Positions 1 through 7,562 of a stretch of 46,498 bases of DNA are shown in pieces. Positions within the stretch are counted from its first letter, which is position 1. Every line of letters starts with the position of its first letter. The stretch spans positions 1 to 46,498 of the forward strand of contig CAZWZF010000037.1 of NCBI GenBank assembly GCA_964638715.1, in the 5' to 3' direction. The position numbers and the translations under genes were made by a program. Origin of the DNA: JBAXQQ01 sp037131695. Lineage in GTDB: Bacteria; Armatimonadota; Hebobacteria; CAIYQO01. The notes under the pieces are model-generated. The model worked only from the letters and a program-made list of their open reading frames with translations, had not been told where the DNA came from and made no database searches.

Positions 1-2
1 TC

Positions 3-70
3 ACCCCTAAATGGGGTTCTGGCTCTTATTTGTTGATGAAATGCTATTAACATGTCACCCCTAAAGGGGT
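3..70. repeat. Two short CCCC-TAAA-GGGG hairpins
   Basis: Two near-identical stem-loops lie at 3-17 and 57-70, each with an ACCCC/GGGGT stem and a TAAA(T) loop, both preceded by TC and about 54 bp apart. They lack long T-runs, so they look more like a palindromic repeat at the edge of an array than terminators. The window edge hides whether more copies precede them. Confidence 0.5.
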
Positions 71-180
71 TGGATTATAAATAATTGATATAAATATTGT
101 CAAATCATGCTGATTACTTAATTATTATTGCATTCATTATAAAATTTATCATTCAATTAGAAAAATGTGTATAAGGGTGA

Positions 181-773
181 GGGCAACGCCGCTGGGTGAG
201 TTTGTTTTTTTATATTTATTCGCTCTGTAAGAGCATAATTCCTTAAAAAAGGTAACTACAATGGCCCATTCATATTGTCGGATTGTTATTCATCTTGTAT
301 TTAGTACAAAAAATCGCTGTTCATTAATTACAGATGATATTCGAGAAGAATTACACGCTTATATGATTGGAATTCTTCGACATCTTAACAGTCCATCTAT
401 CCGCATAAATTCAACATCAGATCATGCACATATTCTTTTTCTGCTTTCGAAAAAACATGCTGTAGATTTTGTAATAGAGGAACTCAAGAAAAGTTCATCA
501 AAATGGATAAAAGCAAAAGGAACTGAGTTTACTGATTTCTATTGGCAATTTGGATATGCCGCATTTTCAGTCGGGCAAAAAGGAGTAGATAATGTTGTTA
601 AATATATAGAAAACCAAAAAGAACATCATCAAACTATATCATTTGCAGATGAAGTGCGAGAATTATTTCGAATGGCTGGTGTCGAATTTGATGAAAAGCA
701 TTTTTTTGATTGAGGAATTATGCTCTTACAGAGCGTAAAATATTTAGTTATCTATTCTCCCAGCAGCGTTGCC
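181..773 (+). mobile_element. RAYT/IS200-like unit with symmetric inverted flanks
   Basis: The transposase gene is framed by imperfect inverted flanks of about 60 bp. The inner part is a perfect 22-bp inverted repeat (221-242 and 714-735). Each arm contains a 13-nt hairpin with a GCTCT/AGAGC stem and a 3-nt loop (222-234 and 722-734). The outer part pairs the GGCAACGCCGCTGGG segment near 182-196 with its near-complement at 758-773. The right arm starts immediately after the stop codon. Hairpins next to a single small Y1 transposase fit IS200/IS605 or REP-associated tyrosine transposases; the symmetric arrangement favours the latter. Confidence 0.75.
261..713 (+). CDS. tnpA: IS200/IS605-like Y1 transposase (RAYT-like)
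   Basis: This 150-residue protein belongs to the transposase IS200-like (Y1, HUH) family, which cuts and rejoins single-stranded DNA at hairpin-marked ends. The HUH metal-binding motif is H55-A-H57 (SDHAHILF), and the likely catalytic tyrosine is Y115 in VVKYIENQKEHH. Length is normal for the family and the frame is intact, so it may be active. No TnpB partner is present. The gene is enclosed by inverted hairpin flanks that probably are its DNA substrate. The start is the ATG at 261, preceded only by a weak AAAGGT-like ribosome site, as is common for poorly translated transposases. Confidence 0.9.
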   Translation: MAHSYCRIVIHLVFSTKNRCSLITDDIREELHAYMIGILRHLNSPSIRINSTSDHAHILFLLSKKHAVDFVIEELKKSSSKWIKAKGTEFTDFYWQFGYAAFSVGQKGVDNVVKYIENQKEHHQTISFADEVRELFRMAGVEFDEKHFFD

Positions 774-941
774 GTGGGCTATGGAATTAATGCGGAATAG
801 AGTTTTGCAATAAAATCAAAGTTGTAATTTTGTTGGGGAGAATGCATTAGTTATCATAAGGTTTTACAAGAGCCTGTTAAAATAATAACTTTTATCATTC
901 TAATCTAAACCTAATCCCTAACCCAAATAAATTGGAAAATT

Positions 942-1121
942 GTTAAGTTTTCGGTTTTCAGTTTTCAGTTTTCAGATTGGGTCACTATGATGATATAAAT
1001 AATGACTTTTTTGTTCGGATTTGGTTGCTAACTGACTAATATTCAGGAAAAATAGAATGGGATGGAAGTTGACCCAACTTCCATCCTACCGATGCTGAAA
1101 ACTGAAAACCGAAAACTTAAC
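942..1121. repeat. Repeat bounded by perfect 27-bp inverted ends
   Basis: The segment GTTAAGTTTTCGGTTTTCAG onward (942-968) recurs as its exact reverse complement at 1095-1121. Between them lies a hairpin (1060-1086) and a stretch (about 1004-1042) that recurs near 32812-32850. The 714-1123 gap holds no convincing gene. It also carries an isolated copy of the GGTTTTACAAGAGCCT-type end sequence at 860-875, probably a relic of the MITE-like family seen elsewhere in the window. Confidence 0.75.
1060..1086 (-). terminator. Hairpin downstream of budA, possible terminator
   Basis: GGATGGAAGTT pairs with AACTTCCATCC around the 5-nt loop GACCC. On the minus strand the stem is followed by a T-rich stretch (CATTCTATTTTT), 38 bp after the acetolactate decarboxylase stop. 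It could end that transcript. The same GGAAGTT-CCC-AACTTCC hairpin occurs twice inside the element at 24.1-24.3 kb, so it may be a dispersed repeat that happens to serve as a terminator. Confidence 0.5.
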
Positions 1122-1123
1122 AC

Positions 1124-1870
1124 CTATTTATAAGTATCTTTTACCAACAGCGGCATTGTCTTGTATGGTGCAAAAGTTATGTTGTATCCGGGAGTTTCGT
1201 CGAGTTCCACCTCTGCGCTGGTTAGCACTACGTCCAGAACGTGGCCGCCTTTGGTGCGGTCGTCGGATATGAAGTGCAGGTGGTAATTGGCGGCGTTGGC
1301 GTTGCCCAGGAAATCTGGCATCCAGAAACCGACCATTGTGCCATTGACGTCTGTGTAATCAAATGTCGCCTGCTCTTTTATCGCGTCGGATAACAGTGGA
1401 TATGGTTTTTTGTATGGGCCAACGCTGCGCACTTTAATGCTTTTAGCCTTGCATTTAATGCGGATGGCATAAGGCAGGTCGCTGCGCGGACGCAAGCCAT
1501 CAATATATTTTTTCAAGTCAATGATAGTTGTATCAATATTCAGACTTCCCTTTACGTCGGAGTCAAAGGTTGTAATGGCATAAAATGGACTGCCAGCATT
1601 GTCGGCTTCTTCGGTAACGGCTCCGGTTTTTGCCACCCTGTATATTTTGCCGTCAATAATAATCATCTCACCATCCAATCTTTCAAATGTCCCTAATCCA
1701 ATATTGCCTTTTGTCTTGATATTCTTAACGATATCCACACTGTCGTAATTCCCCGCCAGCAGCGCTTCAATGGTGGATCCCTGGTAGAGCGTTTCCTTAT
1801 CAATCGCCTGTTGCGGATAACCGCACAACAAAGCTGATAAGATAACCGCGATTAATAACAGATGTTTCAT
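1124..1870 (-). CDS. budA: Acetolactate decarboxylase, exported form
   Basis: The enzyme converts 2-acetolactate to acetoin, part of the 2,3-butanediol branch of pyruvate metabolism. The 248-residue sequence carries the family's hallmarks in order: STIEALLAGNYDS near residue 32, GLGTFERLDGEM near 58, GTMVGFWMPDF, and the metal-binding YHLHFISDDRTKGGHVLD segment (His-x-His plus a third His). The first ~20 residues are a hydrophobic signal peptide (KHLLLIAVILSALLCGYPQQ), so the protein probably acts outside the cytoplasm; most family members are cytosolic. The lone Cys has Leu at -1, a poor lipobox, so Sec/SPI cleavage is favoured. A GGGAG ribosome site precedes the ATG. No acetolactate synthase gene is adjacent. 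Confidence 0.92.
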   Translation of the reverse strand: MKHLLLIAVILSALLCGYPQQAIDKETLYQGSTIEALLAGNYDSVDIVKNIKTKGNIGLGTFERLDGEMIIIDGKIYRVAKTGAVTEEADNAGSPFYAITTFDSDVKGSLNIDTTIIDLKKYIDGLRPRSDLPYAIRIKCKAKSIKVRSVGPYKKPYPLLSDAIKEQATFDYTDVNGTMVGFWMPDFLGNANAANYHLHFISDDRTKGGHVLDVVLTSAEVELDETPGYNITFAPYKTMPLLVKDTYK

Positions 1871-2074
1871 ACTTTTCTCCCTGATGTGAATTATTAATTA
1901 ATTGTAAAGGTAAGTAGTGATATTTTCAAGGGTAATTAACAGATAGTAAAAAATTAACATGGATAGATAGGATATTTTTATATTGTTTTGTAGTTAAAAT
2001 CCGAATTAATTAAAAGGTGAATTAAGGTACTAATATCCTTTTTATCCTGTTAATCGATGTAAAATAGATATAAT

Positions 2075-2959
2075 TTAAAACAAAGAAAGCTGTTTCTCTT
2101 CGTATCCCTGCTTATATGCTTGTATGATATCCTTCATATTGTATAGTATTCCCCGGCTTTCACATTCTTGCTGGAATATTTGCTGCAGTTCTTTTGCGCG
2201 CGGCGACGGGCATTCGTAGGCGTTGCCGAATTGCCGGATATATTTATCTTTCATGCCGGAAAAAAGTGCGTCGAGTTTGTCGTAGTACCACTGAGATTGA
2301 TTCATTCGCAGCGTAACGCCAAAACCCGGATAGATGAATTTTGCGCCGCTCTCATATCCGCGCCGCACTATTTCGCGAATGTTGTCATTACTATCCGTTA
2401 TGAATGGCAGCACCGGCATTAGCAGAATACCGGCAAATATCCCGTTATCGGTAAGGCTTTTTACCGCCGCGAAACGTCGTGATGACAGGTTAACATGCGG
2501 TTCAATTTTTTGACATAATCCGTCATCCGACGCGGTAATGGTTAACTTTATCAGTACCGGCGAATGGATTTGTATCTCCCGCAAAATATCAATATCACGG
2601 GTAACCAGTTCGCTCTTGGTGGCAATCGCAATTCCAAACCGGTGAGCGTTAATCAATTTCAACGCACCCCGCGTTAAGCAAAGCTCTTTCTCAAACAGAT
2701 TATACGGGTCGCTCATTGCCCCGGTGCCGATAACTCCTTTTTTACGCTTTGATATCAATTCGCGCTCAATAATAGCCAGCGCATCCTCTTTTATCCGCAC
2801 CTCGTCAAAGTTCTCAACATGATAACATTCGCTGCGACTGTCACAATAAATACATCCGTGACAGCACCCCTTATAGATGTTCATGGTGTAATTATGCCCA
2901 AACCAGGAACAACCAGTGTTATAGGAGGATATTATCGTTTTGGCGGGAATTGTTTGCAA
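2075..2959 (-). CDS. SPL-family radical SAM protein
   Basis: A 294-residue radical S-adenosylmethionine protein of the spore photoproduct lyase-like / Rv2578c-like group. The iron-sulfur motif CX3CX2C is C32-C36-C39 (GCCHGCIYCDSR). GTGAMSDPYNLFEKE and the IATKSELVTRD segment are also typical. The substrate of this subgroup is not established; some relatives act on DNA or RNA damage. The start codon is TTG at 2959, chosen because an AAGGA ribosome site lies about 10 bp upstream and the next Met is too close to the cluster motif. It follows the AbiEii gene by 15 bp on the same strand, so it may be co-transcribed with that pair, though no functional link is evident. Confidence 0.85.
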   Translation of the reverse strand: MQTIPAKTIISSYNTGCSWFGHNYTMNIYKGCCHGCIYCDSRSECYHVENFDEVRIKEDALAIIERELISKRKKGVIGTGAMSDPYNLFEKELCLTRGALKLINAHRFGIAIATKSELVTRDIDILREIQIHSPVLIKLTITASDDGLCQKIEPHVNLSSRRFAAVKSLTDNGIFAGILLMPVLPFITDSNDNIREIVRRGYESGAKFIYPGFGVTLRMNQSQWYYDKLDALFSGMKDKYIRQFGNAYECPSPRAKELQQIFQQECESRGILYNMKDIIQAYKQGYEEKQLSLF

Positions 2960-2974
2960 GGGAAGGGTTCCTTT

Positions 2975-3811
2975 TTATTCGTCTATCAGAGTTTTTGAAA
3001 ATATTAATTTTACAGCAGACATAATTTCTGACCATTTTATATCTTTGACGTAGCTGTAACTGTTTTTGTAACGATTCCAATAGTTTGTCATAGAAGTGCT
3101 ATTTTCGATTTCGCTAAGGATTTTCTCAAATTTATCTAATAAATCATAAGTACCACGCTTTTTAGTCGTAGCACAAAGAGCAATATTTAATATACTGGCA
3201 TCATAGTTCATGCTTGACAGAAGGTAGATATCATAGAAATCTCTCATTCTTGTGTTTGTAACACTTCTTGATATAACAGTTTCCAGTTTTTCAGCAAGTA
3301 TAGTTTCAATGTTATATGCGATTACGTTGATGTATCTGTTTTCAAACATTAATTTGAAATGATATTTAATTTCCTTGGGTGTAATTTCTTCTCCTGTTGT
3401 AATATCTACTTTAATGTTAAGTTTTATTTTGTCAAAAACAGATTCAATTGATAATCGGATACCTTCATATTCATCTTCTTCTCGAATTTCAATAATATTT
3501 AATAATTTCATTTCTACAGAATCATTAAGTTGAATTGATAATATTTCATCAAACATCTTTCTGATATTATCTGATGAAACTGGCCAACTTTTAATGGTAG
3601 CGTCCATATCGATAGTTGACCTGTTATCAACTCCTACTATTGCGGCTACAAGCATACCACCTTTTAATATGAAATTATTGTGATATTCAGACATAGCTAT
3701 ACGCTCAAGCAATCTTTCAAGCATATAATTCCTTAAAAGTATTTGTGGATCAATGTTTTTATTTCTTGCCATATTATTAATGAGTGCTTTTAACTGGATT
3801 GCAGTTTTCAT
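2975..3811 (-). CDS. abiEii: AbiEii/AbiGii nucleotidyltransferase toxin
   Basis: Toxin of a type IV toxin-antitoxin and abortive-infection system. It belongs to the DNA polymerase beta-like nucleotidyltransferase fold; characterised members block growth by modifying RNA (tRNA 3' ends in mycobacterial homologues). Seen in the 278 residues: FILKGGM with K50, and RSTIDMDAT with the acidic pair D68-x-D70 expected to bind metal, plus the distal LAEKLETVISR and RMRDFYDIY segments typical of AbiEii. The start overlaps the antitoxin stop by 4 bp (ATGA), giving coupled translation. Its base composition is more AT-rich than the neighbouring enolase and methyltransferase genes, consistent with transfer. 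Confidence 0.9.
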   Translation of the reverse strand: MKTAIQLKALINNMARNKNIDPQILLRNYMLERLLERIAMSEYHNNFILKGGMLVAAIVGVDNRSTIDMDATIKSWPVSSDNIRKMFDEILSIQLNDSVEMKLLNIIEIREEDEYEGIRLSIESVFDKIKLNIKVDITTGEEITPKEIKYHFKLMFENRYINVIAYNIETILAEKLETVISRSVTNTRMRDFYDIYLLSSMNYDASILNIALCATTKKRGTYDLLDKFEKILSEIENSTSMTNYWNRYKNSYSYVKDIKWSEIMSAVKLIFSKTLIDE

Positions 3812-4416
3812 AACAATACCTCTAAATAAGTTCTAATCAATTTAGTTACCCGAAATAATTTAGCATATTCCATTAATTTTGAGATGTCTTTGTCGCTACG
3901 TTTAGCATATCTTTTTAAAGCATCTGATAAGACAGCAATATCAATTTTATTCCTGCTTCTTGTAATATCGCAAATTGTTCTTTCCATATCATAAGTTACA
4001 ATATCATTGCCAAAAGGCGAAGCTGCAGTAAATAGACCAATTCCATGATATTTTTTGTTGATCGAATAAACAATCAACCCCTCATTCTTTAAGTTTTTAG
4101 TATTATAACCGATTGGAACTGTTACACTATAGGTTAATGGATCTCTATCTGAAAGGTCATGTAAAAATAATGCTGTATCATGAGAATATACAATTGCAGG
4201 TTTTCTATGTTGCAAATAATACATTTTGTCTGCCAAAGAATCTGGAGACATGTATACACCCTGGTCAATTCTTACAAGAACTCCAGTTTTAACCATTTGC
4301 GTTAGATAGATTTTGGGGATACCTTCTGCGACAATATCTTTCGTGAAAATCACCCCATTACTATCCTTAATTCTATTTTCTAAATTAACATAGAAACTCA
4401 ATTGCTTCACCTGCAT
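3808..4416 (-). CDS. abiEi: AbiEi-type antitoxin and autorepressor
   Basis: A 202-residue AbiEi-family protein. It has an N-terminal winged-helix segment (about 1-60: VIFTKDIVAEGIPKIYLTQMVKTGVLVRIDQGVYMSP) and a C-terminal antitoxin domain containing the characteristic YSHDTALFLHDLSDR stretch and the DMERTICDI motif. AbiEi proteins neutralise AbiEii without a stable complex and repress their own promoter by binding inverted repeats. Here a 16-bp perfect inverted repeat overlaps the predicted promoter directly upstream, as that model predicts. The ATG at 4416 has almost no leader and no Shine-Dalgarno site, so the message may have a very short 5' end. Confidence 0.88.
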   Translation of the reverse strand: MQVKQLSFYVNLENRIKDSNGVIFTKDIVAEGIPKIYLTQMVKTGVLVRIDQGVYMSPDSLADKMYYLQHRKPAIVYSHDTALFLHDLSDRDPLTYSVTVPIGYNTKNLKNEGLIVYSINKKYHGIGLFTAASPFGNDIVTYDMERTICDITRSRNKIDIAVLSDALKRYAKRSDKDISKLMEYAKLFRVTKLIRTYLEVLL

Positions 4417-4462
4417 TTTACTTTTATGCTAACATTATAAATATATTTAGCATAAAAGTAAA
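4417..4462 (-). promoter_or_regulatory. abiE promoter within a 16-bp inverted repeat operator
   Basis: On the minus strand a TTTACT -35 (4462-4457) and a perfect TATAAT -10 (4439-4434) are spaced 17 bp apart. The perfect 16-bp inverted repeat (4417-4432 and 4447-4462) covers the -35 with one arm and the expected transcription start with the other. Binding there by AbiEi would block polymerase, matching known AbiE autoregulation. The inner arm touches the start codon. Confidence 0.75.
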
Positions 4463-4503
4463 TAGAAGGAGCTGTTTTATACCAGAAAAATGAAAGATAT
4501 TGT

Positions 4504-4818
4504 TTACAGCAGGGAGTTCCATTGCCGTTTTCCATAAAGAACTCTGATTATTGTCACAGTATTATCATTCTCGGTGACAACATAAAATACGATGTAGTTA
4601 TCAACTATCAACCTTCGTATTCCCTGTGCCGCAAGCAATTCATCTGATACTGTCATATTTCGCGTTGGCATTTCAACCAAACTCATTACTGCATCTTTGA
4701 TTTTTGTAATTAGTTTTATCGCTGTGTCTGGTTCGAGTAGTTCTTTTGCAATGTAGTCTGCGATTTTATGTAAATCTTCTGCTGCCGGTTCAGTGATTAA
4801 GATATGGTATCGTTTCAT
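4504..4818 (-). CDS. RelE/ParE-family toxin
   Basis: A 104-residue toxin of the RelE/ParE superfamily. It shows the typical N-terminal start (YHILITEPAAEDLHKIADYIAKEL) with a helical hairpin, and the C-terminal beta strands RRLIVDNYIVFYVV and VTIIRVLYGKRQW. RelE members cleave ribosome-bound mRNA and ParE members poison gyrase; the sequence alone does not decide which applies, though the DYI and VLYGKR patterns lean to ParE-like. Its start overlaps the antitoxin stop by 4 bp (ATGA), the standard antitoxin-first arrangement. Confidence 0.87.
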   Translation of the reverse strand: MKRYHILITEPAAEDLHKIADYIAKELLEPDTAIKLITKIKDAVMSLVEMPTRNMTVSDELLAAQGIRRLIVDNYIVFYVVTENDNTVTIIRVLYGKRQWNSLL

Positions 4819-5078
4819 TTCGTTAAGTTGCTTTCAATTTTTTCAAACACATCGGCAGCTGCTGATACCTTACGCTTCTTCATAGCATTCATCCCTTCAT
4901 TCAGCAAACCATGCAGTTCAAACATACCAATCAACTTTTCATAGGTTTCGATACTCATCACCGCCAAATCACCCTGTCCATTTTTAGTAATATAAACAGG
5001 TTCAGAATATTTATGGCAAAACTCCGAAATTTCATTGTACTTATTTCTCAAATCAGAACTGGGCATAATCTTTGGCAT
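4815..5078 (-). CDS. Phd/YefM-family antitoxin
   Basis: An 87-residue antitoxin. The N-terminal Phd DNA-binding fold is visible as MPSSDLRNKYNEISEF followed by EPVYITKNGQGDLAVMS and YEKL; the C-terminal part (about 60-87) would wrap the toxin. A longer frame opens at 5108, but the ATG at 5078 is preferred: it has an AAGGTG ribosome site 8 bp upstream and gives the usual family start. It is the first gene of the pair and should repress the promoter just upstream. Confidence 0.85.
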   Translation of the reverse strand: MPKIMPSSDLRNKYNEISEFCHKYSEPVYITKNGQGDLAVMSIETYEKLIGMFELHGLLNEGMNAMKKRKVSAAADVFEKIESNLTK

Positions 5079-5100
5079 AATTTTCACCTTTTGAAGTAAT

Positions 5101-5137
5101 ATATGCATATTATATCAATATTTGCATATATTTGCAA
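5101..5137 (-). promoter_or_regulatory. Promoter/operator of the Phd-toxin pair
   Basis: On the minus strand a TTGCAA -35 (5137-5132) and a perfect TATAAT -10 (5114-5109) are 17 bp apart, about 30 bp before the antitoxin ATG. The palindrome ATATGCATAT (5101-5110) overlaps the -10 and the likely start site, and TTTGCA repeats lie between the boxes. These are plausible antitoxin-binding sites. Confidence 0.6.
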
Positions 5138-5152
5138 GGTGTGTTAATTCTG

Positions 5153-6082
5153 TTATTTGTATTTGTTAAAGATTTCTTTCATTTTAACGGATTTTTCAAT
5201 ATACCAGTCAAAAATTGATTGCCATTGTTGTTCGTTTTTTAAATCTCCATTAGTATTGCATATTATCCTGCTTGCTTTTTTATCAGGTAATTCTTGCCAA
5301 TTCATAGTAAAACCTAAATCTTTTTCAATTTTATCTTTATTATTCATAAAATGAGTAAATAATACCTTATCGTCTGGTATATAAACTTCAATACCTATTC
5401 CTTTTCTATTGCCATTTGTTTTGGAGTTTATTGTTAGTTCTATATGAGCATCAGAAATACCTACATATAAATTATACCAATGTTGAGGTTGAGCTTTTCC
5501 TAAATTTATTGGAAAATTTTTATTTTTTGCATAATCAATAAAATTTTGCCAGAATTTTAACTGCAATTGTTTTGTTAGTGTAAAGTCACCTGTATTTTTT
5601 ATGGTTTTCTGCCAATTATTAGGTTTAGAAACAATGTTAAATTTTGGTGCTGGTAGAGAATTATCAATTTGCCAAAGTTCAATCTCTATTAAAAATACAC
5701 CTATTTCCTCATCAGTATGTTCATTAAGCCATTCGACAGCTTGCCTATGCTCATCACGAGCTTGTTTTACAATCCATATAATAACATCAGCATTTTTACC
5801 AGCCGCATAAGTTATTATTTTGCCTAAATGGTCATGGTCTGTACTTGATAATTGGTTTTCAATAATTATTTTACGACGTGTACCTTCTTCTTCAGCAAAA
5901 ATATCAATGCTAAAGTTACCTACTGCTGATTCGCATATTGCAGATTCGGTATCAATATCGAGTTCAATAGCATCACCAAGCATTGATAAATTTTCTGATA
6001 CCCATTTAGAAAAATCTTTTTCTTCATGAGCCCATAATGTCCTTAAATCAACTATTTTTTTTAGATTTCCGATACTTGACAT
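5153..6082 (-). CDS. DUF4268 protein with PD-(D/E)XK-like N-terminus
   Basis: A 309-residue protein whose C-terminal half matches the DUF4268 type (QLKFWQNFIDYAKNK, then GIGIEVYI and WQELPDKKASRI). The N-terminal half resembles a restriction-endonuclease fold: D60 in NFSIDIFA followed by E75-x-Q77 in KIIIENQLSSTDHDHLGK, an E-x-Q variant of the PD-(D/E)XK site. DUF4268 proteins are often found near restriction and defence genes, but their function is not established. Start: ATG at 6082 with a strong AAGGAG site 9-10 bp upstream, placed immediately after the stop of the upstream methyltransferase (14-bp gap), so the two genes may share a transcript. It is AT-rich compared with that gene, suggesting later acquisition. 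Confidence 0.8.
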   Translation of the reverse strand: MSSIGNLKKIVDLRTLWAHEEKDFSKWVSENLSMLGDAIELDIDTESAICESAVGNFSIDIFAEEEGTRRKIIIENQLSSTDHDHLGKIITYAAGKNADVIIWIVKQARDEHRQAVEWLNEHTDEEIGVFLIEIELWQIDNSLPAPKFNIVSKPNNWQKTIKNTGDFTLTKQLQLKFWQNFIDYAKNKNFPINLGKAQPQHWYNLYVGISDAHIELTINSKTNGNRKGIGIEVYIPDDKVLFTHFMNNKDKIEKDLGFTMNWQELPDKKASRIICNTNGDLKNEQQWQSIFDWYIEKSVKMKEIFNKYK

Positions 6083-6096
6083 CTATAAGTCTCCTT

Positions 6097-7455
6097 CTAC
6101 TCTACCCCACCCACATACTCCAACTTCACTATCGTTTCCACGTGCCATGTTTGCGGGAACATGTCTATTGGCTGGATGGCGGTTATTTTGTAACCGAGTG
6201 CTTCCAGGTCGCCGAGGTCGCGGGCCAGGGTGGCGGGGTCGCAGGATATCATGATTATGGTTTCAGTACCGAGTTCTTTTATTATGCTCAGCGCCTGGCG
6301 GCCTACTCCCTTGCGGGGCGGGTCGACTATCGCTACGTCCAGTTCGCGGCCTTTGCGCAGCATGCGCTGAAGGATTACCTCAACCTTTCCTTCGTAAATG
6401 GTGACGTTATGGATGGCGGAGCGGGCGAGGTTGTTGTCGGCGTCGCGGATGGCGCCGGGGTGTTCCTCGATGCCGAATGAGCGGTTGGCGCCGCGGGCAA
6501 GCGGCAGCAGGAAGGTGCCAACGCCGCAATACAGGTCGGCAAACAGCTTTTCTTTCATGTCGCCGGTAAACTCGCGGGCAACTTCCAGCATTTTCACAGC
6601 CTGTTCGCTGTTTACCTGGAAAAACGATTCCGCAGAGACGAGGAAGTTCTCAGTGCCTAATTGCTGGGTGAATTTCAACTGGCCTTCCACCGGCAGGGCA
6701 AAGGTGCGGCGAACTACTGATTTTCCGCGTACCTGCGACCATAATATTCCGGCGATATTGGGGAGTTCCGCGCGCAGATATTTCGCGGCTTCGACCATAT
6801 CTTCGCTTTTCTCCCAGCAAACCAGGATAATCATGGCTTCGTTGTTGTGGGGAGCAACCCGGATGATGAGTTGTGCCAGCGGCAGGTTGAATTTTTCCGT
6901 CGCATTCTCCACCGCGCGCAATATTTCGTTGCTCAGCGGATGCTGAATGGGACAATCATCAACGGGCAAAAATCCGTTATCTTCATCAATGTGGTAACCC
7001 AGGCGAATTTTTCCGTCGATGGTGCCGGCGATAAACTCAGCCTTGTTACGGTAATTCCATGGATTTTCCATGCCGATGGGGTCATTGATGGTAAAATCGC
7101 TGATGCGGCCAATACGCTGCAGGCTGTCGGCAATGAAACTTTTCTTCGCTTCTAACTGGGCGGCGTAGTTGATATGCTGCAGTTGGCATCCGGCGCATTT
7201 TCCATAATGCGGGCACGGGGGTGCTACTCTATCCGGTGACGGTTTGGTCAGGTTGATGACCTTCGCCTTGCCATAGCTGCGGCTGATGCGGGTTACTTCC
7301 ACTTCTGCTTCTTCACCGGTGGCGGTGTAGGGGATAAACAGCGTGAATCCGTCGGGGTGGGCGACACCATCGCCGCCTGCGGCAATAGAATCGATAGTTA
7401 CAGACAGGCGGTCGCCTATCTCGAAAGTGCGTTGCGGGGGTTCGTCGCTTGCCAT
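6097..7455 (-). CDS. rlmD: 23S rRNA uracil-5-methyltransferase, RlmD type
   Basis: A 452-residue SAM-dependent RNA m5U methyltransferase of the TrmA/RumA family. Domain order: TRAM RNA-binding domain (about 10-70), iron-sulfur cysteines C81, C87 and C90 (CPHYGKCAGC) with a fourth at C168, central RNA-binding region, then a Rossmann domain with LFADLYCGVGTFLLPLA, VDPPRKG and the catalytic cysteine in MISCDPATLARDL. The general-base segment PQTWHVETIVKL is near the end. TRAM plus the cluster points to RlmD (U1939) or RlmCD rather than TrmA; exact target uridine is uncertain. A CAGGAG lies rather far upstream, so the ATG at 7455 is likely but not certain. Confidence 0.88.
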   Translation of the reverse strand: MASDEPPQRTFEIGDRLSVTIDSIAAGGDGVAHPDGFTLFIPYTATGEEAEVEVTRISRSYGKAKVINLTKPSPDRVAPPCPHYGKCAGCQLQHINYAAQLEAKKSFIADSLQRIGRISDFTINDPIGMENPWNYRNKAEFIAGTIDGKIRLGYHIDEDNGFLPVDDCPIQHPLSNEILRAVENATEKFNLPLAQLIIRVAPHNNEAMIILVCWEKSEDMVEAAKYLRAELPNIAGILWSQVRGKSVVRRTFALPVEGQLKFTQQLGTENFLVSAESFFQVNSEQAVKMLEVAREFTGDMKEKLFADLYCGVGTFLLPLARGANRSFGIEEHPGAIRDADNNLARSAIHNVTIYEGKVEVILQRMLRKGRELDVAIVDPPRKGVGRQALSIIKELGTETIIMISCDPATLARDLGDLEALGYKITAIQPIDMFPQTWHVETIVKLEYVGGVE

Positions 7456-7508
7456 GATTTCTTTTCTTAGCTCCTGTTGAACTTATTTTATCATAAAATA
7501 AGCAAATA

Positions 7509-7540
7509 GGCGGGGCATTTCGTAAAAAAGATGCCCCGCC
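7509..7540 (-). terminator. Terminator after enolase
   Basis: A 10-bp GC-rich stem (GGCGGGGCAT / ATGCCCCGCC) with a 12-nt loop lies 22 bp after the enolase stop. On the minus strand it is followed by TATTTGCTTATTTTAT, a moderately T-rich tail. It separates eno from the downstream methyltransferase gene, which therefore needs its own promoter or read-through. Confidence 0.75.
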
Positions 7541-7562
7541 ATTGGTTTTTGGGTTATTTCGC

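Noticed and set aside
6037..6480. Plus-strand 147-residue frame
   Set aside because: It is antisense to the methyltransferase gene, which has complete family motifs.
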